DNA of 37,609 nucleotides from assembly GCA_964468725.1 (NCBI GenBank), contig CAYXVU010000033.1, forward strand, positions 1-37,609, given 5' to 3'. Both the position numbers and the translations under genes were made by a program. Positions 9,403-18,366 of the stretch are shown piece by piece (positions within the stretch are counted from its first letter, which is position 1; every line of letters begins with the position of its first letter). The notes below the pieces were generated by a model. That model did not search any database and was not told the origin of the DNA. It saw only the letters and a list, made by a program, of their open reading frames with translations. The stretch is from CAYXVU01 sp964468725 (GTDB lineage Bacteria > Acidobacteriota > Blastocatellia > UBA7656).

Positions 9403-9451
9403 CGTAGAAACGGAGAGCCGGAAGACTGGTGTCCGGCAGTGCGCTTCTACG
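9403..9451. repeat. Nested inverted repeat between convergent genes
   Basis: Outer arms CGTAGAA (9403-9409) and TTCTACG (9445-9451) enclose inner arms GCCGGA (9417-9422) and TCCGGC (9432-9437). It sits between the convergent ends of the 8063 gene and the aminotransferase. There is no T-tract, so it is not a standard intrinsic terminator, but it may stabilise or end transcripts. Confidence 0.4.
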
Positions 9452-9536
9452 ACGCGCATTGGAGTCGGTGTATGGCGAGAGGCTCATTGATTTCGGCTGC
9501 GAAGGCTGATGAGCATCTGCCGAGTCAATGATCTGA

Positions 9537-10694
9537 CTACCCTAACGCGCGGACGATGCGTTCCGCCGCCGCTTCCAACATTTCGTCTTCGCGAGCAAAG
9601 CAAAAACGCATGTAGACATCTTCGATGGGGTCGTCCATAAAGGCGCTGCCGGGAACGGCGGCGACGCCTGCTTCGCGCATCAAAAATTCGTTGACCTCTA
9701 GCGCATCGGCGAAGCGTTCGGGAATGCGCGCCCACAGATAAAATGCCGAGCGCGATGGGTAGACGCGGAAGCCGGTCTGCTCTAATGCAGCGCGCAGCAC
9801 TTCGCGTTTGCGCGCGAAGTCTTTGCGTAAGCGGACATAATAATCGGGGTCGGCAAGCAAGACCCGCGCAAGCGCATGCTGCAAGGGCGTCGGCGTACAG
9901 ACATAGTAGATGTTACCGAGAGGCCCTAACTTGCTGATTAAATTACCGGGGCCGTAGGCGAACCCGAGTCGCCATCCCGAAACCGCCCATGACTTGGAAA
10001 ACGAATTCAGCGTAATGGTGCGCTCGAAAGCGCCGGGCAGCGAGGCAACTGAGATGTGATCGGATGGCTCTAGCGTGAAGTGCTCATAGACTTCATCCGA
10101 GATGATCAGCAAATCGAACTCTTGAGCTATGGCAATGATGCGGGTCAGTTCGTCGCGGGTAAAGATGCGCCCGGTCGGATTGGCAGGCGAACAAACGATA
10201 ATGGCTTTGACCGGATACTGGGCGCGCTGGTTGCCTGTGCTACAGACGCGGCGCAACTCTTCGACATCGAGTTCAAGGTTATCGCCGCGCAATTTGACGA
10301 TGTCAGCGCGCGCATCGCAGGTGGCCAACGTCTTTTTGTGATATGGATAGTAGGGTTCGAAAAGGACAGCCGACGCGCCGCGCAGATAGGTGTGCGACAT
10401 CGTCACGACGCCGCCGGTCGCGCCCGGTGTGATCATCAACTCCAACGGTTGCGCATCAGGGTTGACGATGACCTGATTATGCAGGCGAATCTTTTCCGCC
10501 ACCGCGCGTTTGAGTTCATCAACGCCTTCGAAGAAGCTGTAATGATTGAGACCAGAATCAATGACTTCGTTGATCGCGCGGACAAGTTCAGGATGCAAAG
10601 CGATTTCGTTTTGTCCTTGTACCAGATTGCCGCTCGGCGGTACCAGTCGCGCGATGGCGCGAATGTCGGGCTGCGATCTTTTGACTTGCTGCAA
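9537..10694 (-). CDS. PLP-dependent class I/II aminotransferase
   Basis: I place the start at a TTG at 10694 because an ideal GGAGG (10702-10706) stands 7 nt before it. The frame stays open upstream to an ATG at 10850, but those 52 residues have no family character. The resulting 385-residue protein has normal fold-type I length. Visible signatures are SPANPTG (Asn contacting PLP), SDEVYEHF (Asp and Tyr contacting the ring), NSFSKSWAVSGWRLG with the Schiff-base lysine at about K234, and a C-terminal RFCFAR with the substrate-carboxylate arginine. The protein resembles aspartate/aromatic/kynurenine-type aminotransferases; the amino-acid substrate is not determined. It is divergent from the metallophosphoesterase gene. 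Confidence 0.92.
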   Translation of the reverse strand: MQQVKRSQPDIRAIARLVPPSGNLVQGQNEIALHPELVRAINEVIDSGLNHYSFFEGVDELKRAVAEKIRLHNQVIVNPDAQPLELMITPGATGGVVTMSHTYLRGASAVLFEPYYPYHKKTLATCDARADIVKLRGDNLELDVEELRRVCSTGNQRAQYPVKAIIVCSPANPTGRIFTRDELTRIIAIAQEFDLLIISDEVYEHFTLEPSDHISVASLPGAFERTITLNSFSKSWAVSGWRLGFAYGPGNLISKLGPLGNIYYVCTPTPLQHALARVLLADPDYYVRLRKDFARKREVLRAALEQTGFRVYPSRSAFYLWARIPERFADALEVNEFLMREAGVAAVPGSAFMDDPIEDVYMRFCFAREDEMLEAAAERIVRALG

Positions 10695-10991
10695 AATAGA
10701 ACCTCCAGATTGATGTCTGTCGCATGATGAGTGATGCGCTTCACAAACGGACGAAGAATGGTAAAGACCGCGTCGGAGGCTGTCAAGCATGGCCTCGGCA
10801 ATCTTTCGTTCACCCGGCAACCACAACTCGTAAAAAACATGCTTGCACAATGAAATTCAAGAGGCTATGCTTGAGTCCTACCTAAACAGATTTGCAGATA
10901 CGATAGGGAAGCGACGAGCTTTTCTATCGTCGTGAAGTTTCCCTCTAGCCGTTCGCCATCAGGACGGCGCACTTACGTAGGAGTCCGAAGG

Positions 10992-11882
10992 ATGAGTGAG
11001 AAGCGTAACCTGATCACCCGCCGTCAGGCGATTGTGTCGCTGAGTACGCTCACCGCAGGCGCTTTGATCAAACCGACCTCGGCGTTGGGATTTGAGACGA
11101 CGACTGCGAAGACTCGGTTTGCGGTCATCGGCGATTTCGGAACCGGCGACGATGATCAAATCCATGTTGCCAATCGCATGCTTGAATATCACAAGCAACT
11201 CCCACTCGACTTTGTGCTCACGGTTGGCGACAACATCTACCCCAACGGTAGCGGGCGGTACTTCGTGAAGAACTTCGAGAATCCGTTTGCTGGACTCTTG
11301 CGCGAGCGTGTGCCGTTTTATGCCGTGCTGGGCAACCACGATGTGGAAGAAGGGCGTCAGGATCAGTTGCAATACCAGCACTTCAATATGCTCGGTCAGC
11401 GCTACTACAAGATAACGCGCGGCAACGGCTTGGTCGATTTTTTCATGCTCGACGCGACCGATCTGGATGTGACGCAAATGAATTGGTTCGAGCACGCCTT
11501 GAAAGATTCGCGCGCCCGTTGGAAAGTTGTGCTCACCCATCAGGCGCTCTACTCATCGGGCAAAAAGCATGGCTGCGATACTAGCCTGCGAAAAAAACTG
11601 GAACCGCTGCTCACCTACTACCGCGTGCAAGTCTCCTTCGCCGGACACGATCACATCTACGAACGCACCAAACCACAAAACGGCATTCAATATTTTGTCA
11701 CTGGCGCGGGCGGCAAAATGCGACGCGGCGATGTGGATTTGAAAAGCCCGTTTCGCGCCGCCAGCTACGATCAGGATAACCATTTCATGCTGATCGAACT
11801 GGATGAATCGGGCATGGAGTTTCAAGCCATCTGCGAAACCGGCGCCATCGTTGATAAGGGCATCATTCGCCAAGACGGTTAG
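10992..11882 (+). CDS. Tat-exported calcineurin-like metallophosphoesterase (purple acid phosphatase-like)
   Basis: The ATG at 10992 is preferred over the upstream GTG at 10932 because AGGAG (10979-10983) lies 8 nt before it and the product then begins with a twin-arginine signal (R10-R11 in ITRRQAIVSLS, followed by a hydrophobic stretch to about residue 32). The 296-residue protein has all metallophosphoesterase motifs: GDFG (D48), GDN (D80), GNHD (N115-D117), LTHQ (H183) and GHDH (H219, H221). These bind two metal ions and cleave phosphomonoesters or diesters. Its length and HDHIYER motif fit acid phosphatase/5'-nucleotidase-like members acting in the periplasm. Its 3' end overlaps the 3' end of the convergent P450 gene by 20 bp. 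Confidence 0.9.
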   Translation: MSEKRNLITRRQAIVSLSTLTAGALIKPTSALGFETTTAKTRFAVIGDFGTGDDDQIHVANRMLEYHKQLPLDFVLTVGDNIYPNGSGRYFVKNFENPFAGLLRERVPFYAVLGNHDVEEGRQDQLQYQHFNMLGQRYYKITRGNGLVDFFMLDATDLDVTQMNWFEHALKDSRARWKVVLTHQALYSSGKKHGCDTSLRKKLEPLLTYYRVQVSFAGHDHIYERTKPQNGIQYFVTGAGGKMRRGDVDLKSPFRAASYDQDNHFMLIELDESGMEFQAICETGAIVDKGIIRQDG

Positions 11883-13284
11883 GCAGTCCCACCTCTATTT
11901 GTTCTCTTGCCTGTGGCGTTGCCGTCACCCATTGGCTGACGGCAGCCTTCCTCTCTTCGACAATCATTTGCAAACCATATTTTGGGCGCAGGGTGATGAC
12001 CGTCTTCGGTTCAACCGGGTGGCCGGGCTGTAATCGCAACCGCCATTTCTGTCCGATAGTTGCCAGCAATAACACGCCTTCCATCCATGCGAAGGATTCG
12101 CCGATACAGACGCGCGGGCCGCCGCCAAAAGGGAAGTAGGCGAACTTCGGTCGCGCTGCCCGCGCTTCCGGCGTCCATCTTTCGGGATCGAATCGGTACG
12201 GGTCAGGATAGTAGCGCGCATCGTGATGCATCACGAATGGACTCAGCAGCAGGATTGAACCGGCGGGCGCTGTGTACTTGCCGATGCGATACGCACTCAG
12301 CGATTGTCGCCCCATCACCCAGGCTGGCGGATAGAGGCGCAAGGCTTCGGCAAAGATCATCTCCACATAGCGCAAGTTCGGCACGTCGTCGGCAGTCGGC
12401 AGGCGATCTTGTAGCGCCTCGTCAATCTCTTGATGAAATCGGGCTTCGACCTCCGGGTGTTGCGAGAGTAGGTACCAAGTCCAGGCCAGGGCATTGGCCG
12501 TCGTTTCATGACCGGCTAGAAAGAGGGTCATGGCTTCATCGCGCAACTGCACATCGTTCATCTGCGAACCGTCGCCTTCCACATCATGGGCAATCATCAA
12601 CATCGATAGCAGGTCGCCGTGATCTTTGCCGCTCGCACGCCGCTCGTTGACAATGCGATAGATGGTTTCGTCCAACCGTCGCAGAGCTTTTTGAAACCGC
12701 AAATTGCTTGGCAACGGCAGCTTATCGAGCAACGGCGCAAGCGGATGGGTGATGCGATCAAACAAGAGCATGACGTTTGTGAGCGCCCTGCCAATCTCTT
12801 TGGCTTCGGCTTCAACATCGGCGTCAAATAGCGTTTTGCCAACAATGGCGAGGGTCAATCCCATCATATCTTGCGCGGTGTCGCGGGTTTCGCCCGCCTG
12901 CCAACGGGCGCGAGTGCGCGCGGCATATTCGACCATCGCCTGCGCATAGGCGTTGATGCGTTGCCGATGAAAAGCTGGTTGAGAGAGCCGCCGCTGACGG
13001 CGATGAAATTCGCCTTCGCTGGTCAGCAGCCCCTCGCCGAGCACCCGTTTGGCCATTTGCAGACCGCGACTCTTGATAAAGTTGCTGTGATGGGTGACCA
13101 GAATGTCTTTGATATAGTCGGGGTGATTGACCAGATAAATCATCCTCGGCCCCATTTGATAGAGCACCACATCGCCGAGCGCAGCCGCACGCAACAAGAA
13201 TTTGAGGGGGTCGCGGCGAAATTCGAACAATGACCCGACAATGGGTTTGCCTTTGATTTGCGGCGGGTTGATTGCCGTATCCAT
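11863..13284 (-). CDS. Cytochrome P450
   Basis: The 473-residue product is full length for a P450. Visible signatures are the C-helix region HRRQRRL near residue 95, the I-helix oxygen-activation motif AGHETT (257-262), the K-helix E313-xx-R316, the ERW meander near 370, and the heme-binding loop FGGGPRVCIG with axial C393. The sequence style resembles soluble bacterial class members close to the eukaryotic CYP4/CYP102 heme-domain group. No fused reductase is present, so separate redox partners are needed. A strong AGGAGG site precedes the ATG, and the stop of the GT81-HAD gene is only 14 bp upstream, so they are probably co-transcribed. The substrate is unknown. Confidence 0.95.
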   Translation of the reverse strand: MDTAINPPQIKGKPIVGSLFEFRRDPLKFLLRAAALGDVVLYQMGPRMIYLVNHPDYIKDILVTHHSNFIKSRGLQMAKRVLGEGLLTSEGEFHRRQRRLSQPAFHRQRINAYAQAMVEYAARTRARWQAGETRDTAQDMMGLTLAIVGKTLFDADVEAEAKEIGRALTNVMLLFDRITHPLAPLLDKLPLPSNLRFQKALRRLDETIYRIVNERRASGKDHGDLLSMLMIAHDVEGDGSQMNDVQLRDEAMTLFLAGHETTANALAWTWYLLSQHPEVEARFHQEIDEALQDRLPTADDVPNLRYVEMIFAEALRLYPPAWVMGRQSLSAYRIGKYTAPAGSILLLSPFVMHHDARYYPDPYRFDPERWTPEARAARPKFAYFPFGGGPRVCIGESFAWMEGVLLLATIGQKWRLRLQPGHPVEPKTVITLRPKYGLQMIVEERKAAVSQWVTATPQAREQIEVGLPNRLGE

Positions 13285-13298
13285 CTAATCCTCCTGAC

Positions 13299-14681
13299 CT
13301 ACACGGAAGGAATTGTTAAAACGCCCGCCAGATCATCGTGGATAAGGTGGCGAGCTGCGGCGGCGACCTTCGGCGTTTTGGGATTGAAGGCGACAGAAAT
13401 CCCCGCCGCTTCCAGTAAGCAAATATCGTTTTCACCATCGCCAACGGCTAAGACTTGCGTCGAATGAATCCGCATCTTTTCGCACAGGTGGAGCAAAGCA
13501 TTGAACTTACAGTGCGCGTGATGGCGGCAGCCATCTTGATGGGTGAAGGCATTGGCGAGCAGGAGTCTACCGGTCGCTTTGCCGCGATGAAAGCGCATGA
13601 GATTGGCAATGCTGAAGTCTGCAAAGACGCGTCGGCGAATGATCTCGGAAGCGATGAAATAGCTGTCGGTAACGATGCCGACATGATACCCGGCCCGGCG
13701 TAGGGCAACAATGGTTTCGCTGGCATTCGGGGTTAAAGGAATGGTGCGCGCGGCTTCAACAAATTCCTCTTGCCTGACTTCGGCAAAGAGATTGGCGATG
13801 TGTCTGGCGCGCTCGTCGGCGTCGAATTGGGGATTGTCTAAAAATTTTCCTAATGCTTCTGTCTTACCGACCCGTTCTGCCATCTCAACGATGAAGCGAC
13901 TTTGCACCAAAACGCCGTCCATATCGAACAAGGCCAAGCGTTCGGGCTGCCCGATCTTTTGTGTGATGATGGCCATCTCCGCTTGCATGTGACGTTCGAC
14001 CTCTTGCACTTCGCGGATGTAATCGGCTTTCAATCTGTCGTAGCGCGATGCGCGTTCAAGAATCGTGCGCGTCACTTGCACCGCCATATCGCCGAGCGAT
14101 TCTAGCGTCTGGCTATCATGTTCAAGGTGACCGATGTCAACCTCAGCAATCGTAGCTCCGTGAATTGCGGCATCAATCAACAGCCCAACGTCTACGCCAT
14201 AATCGTTTTCGAAACGGATTTGCCGGAGCAGAGATTGTTTGGCCGCGATGATGCCGCTCAGCGGCTGTTCCAGATGTGCGAGTTCAGGAAAGAAGGTGCG
14301 AAGCAAGGGGCGCGCGGTCAATGTGGTTACGCGACCGGCTGAGCGGAGGAATTTAGACTTCACAAAATCGGCATGGCCGGTGCGAATGGGTTTGGTCATC
14401 TGCCGGATCAAATCCGGCGCGAGCCCTTTCAGATCACCGTCCAAAAAGAGCAGGAGGTCGTTGGTGGCAGCGTTCATTCCATCCTCCATGGACGCGCCTT
14501 TTCCTAATAGCGTGCTGGTAATGACTTTGGCTCCGGCTGCCAACGCCAACTCCGGCGTCTCATCCGTTGACCCATCATCGACAACGATCACCTCCGTTAC
14601 GCGGGCATCACGTTTAGCAAACTTGATAACCGAAACGACAGTCTCCATTTCGTTGAGTACGGGAATGATGACAGAAACCAT
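13299..14681 (-). CDS. GT81-like glycosyltransferase fused to HAD phosphatase (putative glycosyl-3-phosphoglycerate synthase/phosphatase)
   Basis: The 460-residue product has two enzymes in one chain. Residues 1 to about 215 are a GT-A glycosyltransferase: SVIIPVLNE, VVDDGSTDE, LLGKGASMEDG, the metal motif DGD (81-83), GRVTTLTARPLL, LEQPLSGI and YGVDVGLLID. These blocks closely recall glucosyl-3-phosphoglycerate synthase (GpgS, family GT81). Residues about 245-460 are a SerB-like HAD phosphatase: DMDGV (D253, D255), IVTDS (about 337-340), K392, and VGDGENDI (D415, D419). In known pathways GpgS joins a nucleotide sugar to 3-phosphoglycerate and a phosphatase releases glucosylglycerate (or mannosylglycerate), a compatible solute and precursor of methylglucose polysaccharides. 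One chain could do both steps; this is inference. Strong AAAGGAGG site before the ATG. Confidence 0.85.
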   Translation of the reverse strand: MVSVIIPVLNEMETVVSVIKFAKRDARVTEVIVVDDGSTDETPELALAAGAKVITSTLLGKGASMEDGMNAATNDLLLFLDGDLKGLAPDLIRQMTKPIRTGHADFVKSKFLRSAGRVTTLTARPLLRTFFPELAHLEQPLSGIIAAKQSLLRQIRFENDYGVDVGLLIDAAIHGATIAEVDIGHLEHDSQTLESLGDMAVQVTRTILERASRYDRLKADYIREVQEVERHMQAEMAIITQKIGQPERLALFDMDGVLVQSRFIVEMAERVGKTEALGKFLDNPQFDADERARHIANLFAEVRQEEFVEAARTIPLTPNASETIVALRRAGYHVGIVTDSYFIASEIIRRRVFADFSIANLMRFHRGKATGRLLLANAFTHQDGCRHHAHCKFNALLHLCEKMRIHSTQVLAVGDGENDICLLEAAGISVAFNPKTPKVAAAARHLIHDDLAGVLTIPSV

Positions 14682-14768
14682 AATCCTCCTTTCCGTCTCT
14701 CCGAATTGATCTACCTCCCCACCTCAAAGATCAGTCCGTTATTGCCGAGCTCACATTGCTCGATTACT

Positions 14769-15821
14769 TTACGATAAAATCCCTTGCGCCTTCATCAACT
14801 CGGCATTCAAGATGGCCGCGCCCGCCGCACCGCGTATGGTGTTATGCGACAGCACGACGAAGCGAATATCAAAGACCGGGCAGGGGCGAATGCGACCAAC
14901 CACCGCGCTCATTCCGTCTCCCGCATCCACATCGAATCGCGGCTGCGGACGGTCGCGCTCGTTCATCACGAGCACCGGTCGAGGGGGTGCGGATGGCAAC
15001 TTCAACTCTTGCGGCAAAGAGGTGAAGTCTGCCAGTGCGGCAGCGACTTCGTCCGGCGAAACCTGCTTTTCCAACTCCACCGAGACGCATTCCAGATGGC
15101 CGTCTTCAACAAAGACGCGGTTGGTATGCGCGCTGATGCGAAAATCGGCGCAACGAAATCCTCCGCCTTCTAACCGTCCCATGATCTTGAGCGGTTCGGT
15201 CTCCATCTTCTCTTCTTCATTGCCGATGAAGGGAATCACATTGCCCACCAGATCAATGGCCGGATGCCCCGGATAGCCTGCGCCGGAGAGTGCCTGCAAC
15301 GTCGAAACGATGACTCGTTTGATGCCAAACGCGCGATCAATGGGCGCCAGCGCCATTACCAATCCAATCGTCGAACAATTCGGATTGGTGACAATCGCGC
15401 CCGACCAGCCGCGCCTCTGGCGTTGCGCTTGCAGAATGCCGAGATGTTCGGGATTGATTTCCGGAACCAGTAGCGGCACGTCTTCATCCATGCGATGATT
15501 GCGCGAATTGCTGAGCACGATATAACCCGCCTGCGCGAAATTCTCTTCGACCTCTCCGGCCACCGAAGCATCCAGCCCGGAAAAGACGACGCGGCACTCT
15601 AAGTTTGGCTCGCACGGTTTGACGATCTGCCCTTTGAGGCGATCCGGTATTGGTGTGCGTTGTCGCCAGACCATCGCCTCTTGATAAGGCTTTCCCGCCG
15701 AACGACCGGACGCCGCTAACTCCGTCAGTTCAAACCACGGGTGATTGTCCAATAACTTAACGAACTTCTGCCCGACTGCGCCGGTCGCACCCAGTATGCC
15801 AACAGGAATCTTATTATTCAT
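14769..15821 (-). CDS. asd: Aspartate-semialdehyde dehydrogenase
   Basis: The 350-residue product is the archaeal/fungal-type enzyme that reduces aspartyl phosphate to aspartate semialdehyde with NADPH, at the branch point to lysine/diaminopimelate, threonine and methionine. Visible features are the N-terminal dinucleotide motif GATGAVGQ (residues 11-18), catalytic C149 in TNPNCSTIGL, and the acid/base histidine in VEDGHLECV (about H242). SAHTNR at 230-235 contributes to the substrate site. A GGAG ribosome site stands about 8 nt before the ATG. The M20 peptidase gene ends 139 bp upstream and the GT81-HAD gene starts 87 bp downstream, all on the same strand. Confidence 0.96.
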   Translation of the reverse strand: MNNKIPVGILGATGAVGQKFVKLLDNHPWFELTELAASGRSAGKPYQEAMVWRQRTPIPDRLKGQIVKPCEPNLECRVVFSGLDASVAGEVEENFAQAGYIVLSNSRNHRMDEDVPLLVPEINPEHLGILQAQRQRRGWSGAIVTNPNCSTIGLVMALAPIDRAFGIKRVIVSTLQALSGAGYPGHPAIDLVGNVIPFIGNEEEKMETEPLKIMGRLEGGGFRCADFRISAHTNRVFVEDGHLECVSVELEKQVSPDEVAAALADFTSLPQELKLPSAPPRPVLVMNERDRPQPRFDVDAGDGMSAVVGRIRPCPVFDIRFVVLSHNTIRGAAGAAILNAELMKAQGILS

Positions 15822-15960
15822 AAGTTCACTCCAAATGAGTCATGCAAATCACCGTGCGTCGTGACAAATTGATTGGACAAGATTAAGAGGCAAGATGCAA
15901 GCCGGATTGCCGATCAAAACCGAAACCTCTTCTGCCAATCCGCCTGCATGGGCACAACGA

Positions 15961-16977
15961 TCATTTGCCATTAGGCGTGCGGCTGACGGATTGCTTTAGT
16001 CGCAAAACCAACTCGACATACGTAGCCATCGCATTGATGAGTTCCGACTTGGAGATCTTTTCGTTTGCGGTATGCGCGTCAAGAATCGAACCCGGCCCGA
16101 AGAGGAGGGGCTTGCCCCAATTAGTCAGCATGGGAATGTCAGTGGTAAACGACACGACGGAGGTTTCAAAACCTTCGAGACGTTCTAAAAAGATAGGCTC
16201 GCAGGCAAAGGGGTAAGCGATGTCGGCTCTTTGGGCGACTGCTGTTTCGATCTGGCGTTTGATCTCGTCGGTATTGGTGACGACGCGAAGCATCAATTCG
16301 GCTTCGGCGCTGGGCGGAATCACGTTCGCTGCGACGCCGCCGCTGAGGAGTCCGATATTCATGGTCGTTGCGCCTAATACCTCGTTGTGCGGCAAGTGAA
16401 GAGCGCGCAAGTCGCTGAGAAGATCGAGCAGTTTTTCGATTGCCGATTCGCCGAGGTGCGGATACGCTGAATGGGCTGCGCGACCTTGCACCTTCATCAC
16501 CACGCGCATTGCGCCTTTCGAGCCGAGCGCGAGCTTTGATTCGGTTGGCTCACCGTTAATCAGAAACTGGCATTGATTGGCAATCGTGTTAGCGCATTTC
16601 GCGCCTTGGCTGCCTGCCTCTTCGCCGACGACAAAGAGCATGCCGAAATCGTTCACTTGCGCGGCAATCAACTCTTCCGCTGCTTTCAGCATCGCGGCCA
16701 TCAGACCTTTGGTGTCGCACGCGCCGCGCCCATAGATGAATTCGTCATCTTCGCTGAAACCAAAGTAGGGTGGTACGGTGTCTGTGTGGGTTGACAGCAC
16801 GACCTGCGGTTCGCCGCGTTTGGCATAGACATTCGGGCGATTGCCGCCAATATCTTGCTGTTCGACGATAAAGCCTAGCCCGCTTAAATACTCGGCTAAA
16901 AAATCCGCGACCCGTTTTTCATCACCGCTGACTGACGGAATTTCGATGAGCTGTTTGGTTAGTTCGAATACATTCAT
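15961..16977 (-). CDS. M20 family metallopeptidase / deacylase (ArgE/DapE/CPG2-like)
   Basis: I choose the ATG at 16977 (338 residues); the frame extends upstream to 17052, but those 25 residues look non-coding and the family begins at MNVFELTKQLIEIPSVSG. Metal and catalytic residues are present: HTDT (H64, D66), GACDTKG (D88), general base E119 with E120 in VVGEEAGSQG, GEPT (E143), and C-terminal DAHTANE. The lid dimerisation domain lies at about 155-265 (HSAYPHLGESA). Enzymes of this group remove acyl groups in arginine or lysine synthesis or cleave peptides. Its position just upstream of asd makes a DapE-like role attractive, but sequence alone does not decide between DapE, ArgE and a dipeptidase. 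Confidence 0.88.
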   Translation of the reverse strand: MNVFELTKQLIEIPSVSGDEKRVADFLAEYLSGLGFIVEQQDIGGNRPNVYAKRGEPQVVLSTHTDTVPPYFGFSEDDEFIYGRGACDTKGLMAAMLKAAEELIAAQVNDFGMLFVVGEEAGSQGAKCANTIANQCQFLINGEPTESKLALGSKGAMRVVMKVQGRAAHSAYPHLGESAIEKLLDLLSDLRALHLPHNEVLGATTMNIGLLSGGVAANVIPPSAEAELMLRVVTNTDEIKRQIETAVAQRADIAYPFACEPIFLERLEGFETSVVSFTTDIPMLTNWGKPLLFGPGSILDAHTANEKISKSELINAMATYVELVLRLKQSVSRTPNGK

Positions 16978-17057
16978 AGAGAGAAGTGACTCGTGATTTG
17001 TGACGAGTGGCGAATTTGCTCTGTCGGGCGCTCGCCCTTCATCGCGGGTCATAATAG

Positions 17058-17657
17058 CTATGCTGTTTTGATTTCGGCTTGGAGTTCCAGTTTTCCCGAT
17101 GCGCGATAGGGTTCATAACAGGTGCGACAACGCGCTTCGTACGTGTTGTCACCGACTTCGATCTGCGAATTGCCGCCCGCCAATCGCTGCGAGTAGTGTG
17201 CCGGAGCGCCGCATCGCACACACACCGCATGCATTTTGGAGACGTACTCGGCGATGGAGAGCAGCGCAGGCATCGGCCCGAATGGGCGGCGCAGATAGTC
17301 TTGATCGAGTCCGGCGACGATCACCCTCACGCCTGCATCCGCCAATTCCATGCAGACATCAATGATAGCGTCATCGAAGAATTGCACTTCGTCAACCCCG
17401 ACGACTTTGACGCCGATGACGATGCGAGCGCGCAATTCGGCAGCGCTATTGACGGCCATCGCGTCAATGCCGCGATTATCACGCGAGATGATCTGTTGGC
17501 TATCGAATCGGTCATCAATTGCGGGTTTGAAAATCTGCGTGCGTTGTCGCGCAATTTCGGCGCGGCGCACCCGGCGAATCAACTCCTCGCTTTTGCCGCT
17601 GAACATTCCTCCGGCGATGACTTCAATCCAACCGCCTCGCGGATTCAACCCATCCAT
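17058..17657 (-). CDS. tdk: Thymidine kinase
   Basis: The 199-residue product is a type II thymidine kinase that phosphorylates thymidine with ATP in pyrimidine salvage. Visible features are the P-loop GGMFSGKS (16-23), the DEVQFF Walker B/active-site segment (D89-F94, with the E/Q positions used in base recognition), and a structural zinc site formed by C146, C149, C177 and C180 (CVRC and CRTC). The ATG follows a strong AGAGGAG ribosome site. The M20 peptidase gene begins 80 bp downstream on the same strand. Family assignment is unambiguous. Confidence 0.96.
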   Translation of the reverse strand: MDGLNPRGGWIEVIAGGMFSGKSEELIRRVRRAEIARQRTQIFKPAIDDRFDSQQIISRDNRGIDAMAVNSAAELRARIVIGVKVVGVDEVQFFDDAIIDVCMELADAGVRVIVAGLDQDYLRRPFGPMPALLSIAEYVSKMHAVCVRCGAPAHYSQRLAGGNSQIEVGDNTYEARCRTCYEPYRASGKLELQAEIKTA

Positions 17658-17697
17658 GTCGTTCTCCTCTGATCTGCACCCGTCGAGCCACGCAAAC

Positions 17698-17729
17698 GAG
17701 CGCCGGTCAGCTTTCCGGCAACGGCGCTC
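17698..17729 (-). terminator. Stem-loop after the TPR gene, possible terminator
   Basis: Arms GAGCGCCG (17698-17705) and CGGCGCTC (17722-17729) form an 8-bp GC-rich stem with a 16-nt loop, about 26 nt after the TPR stop codon. Only a short CGTTTG follows on the minus strand, so termination strength is doubtful. Confidence 0.4.
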
Positions 17730-17754
17730 TCTTGGCGTAGGACTGCGGATCGGT

Positions 17755-18345
17755 TTAATTGAACTTGCTCTGCAATCTTCTGAAGGCGCGTAAAGCTAAT
17801 CCATAATCCGGTTTCAAATCAATCGCCGTCTTGTATTCGCGCAATGCTTCCACATATCGCCCTTTGATTTCATATACCCGCCCAAGATTGAAATGCGGAT
17901 AGAAGTAGCATTCATAGCGTTTCGCCTCCATGGCACGCTGAAACCAGGGAATCGCGCCATCATAATCGCCCTTTTCAATCAGGTACGCGCCGATGTCGTT
18001 ATAAGGGTTGCCGAAATCGGGGTCAACTACGATGGCTTGATGGCACTCTTCAATCGCTTCGTCGGTCAGATTCAAAAAGCTGTACGCCCAACCGAGAAAG
18101 GTGTGAGCTTCAGCGGTCGCATAGCAATCAATCGAACGGCGATAGAGTTCAACGGCTTCATCCAACTCGCCGCGCATCTGCGCTTGGTAGGCTTGTTGAA
18201 AGTAGCCGAGCGCGGCGCGTTTTTGCTCCGCTTCTTCGATGGTCAACTCTTCTACCCGACCAAACGGCATATCGCCGATGCCGGTTTGCAACTCGACTCG
18301 CATCTTACCCTCTTCACCGGCGGGAACCTGAATCTCTTTCGTCAT
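17755..18345 (-). CDS. Tetratricopeptide repeat protein
   Basis: The frame is open upstream to 18462, but the ATG at 18345 (MTKEIQV) gives a clean 196-residue protein; the upstream part would run through a perfect palindrome and is unlikely to be coding. An N-terminal extension of about 40 residues is followed by four TPR units at about 43-76, 77-110, 111-144 and 147-180, recognisable from the W/L-G-Y-A-P pattern (for example HTFLGWAYSF and YNDIGAYLIE). TPRs mediate protein-protein contact. There is no signal peptide or membrane helix, so it is cytosolic. No clear ribosome site is present; the strong hairpin 22 nt upstream may affect translation. Confidence 0.85.
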   Translation of the reverse strand: MTKEIQVPAGEEGKMRVELQTGIGDMPFGRVEELTIEEAEQKRAALGYFQQAYQAQMRGELDEAVELYRRSIDCYATAEAHTFLGWAYSFLNLTDEAIEECHQAIVVDPDFGNPYNDIGAYLIEKGDYDGAIPWFQRAMEAKRYECYFYPHFNLGRVYEIKGRYVEALREYKTAIDLKPDYGLALRAFRRLQSKFN

Positions 18346-18366
18346 GGCGCAACTGCCTGATCGTAG

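Noticed and set aside
10695..10850. N-terminal extension of the aminotransferase to the ATG at 10850
   Set aside because: The extra 52 residues are Cys/His/Ser-rich and unlike any aminotransferase; the TTG at 10694 has a perfect ribosome site.
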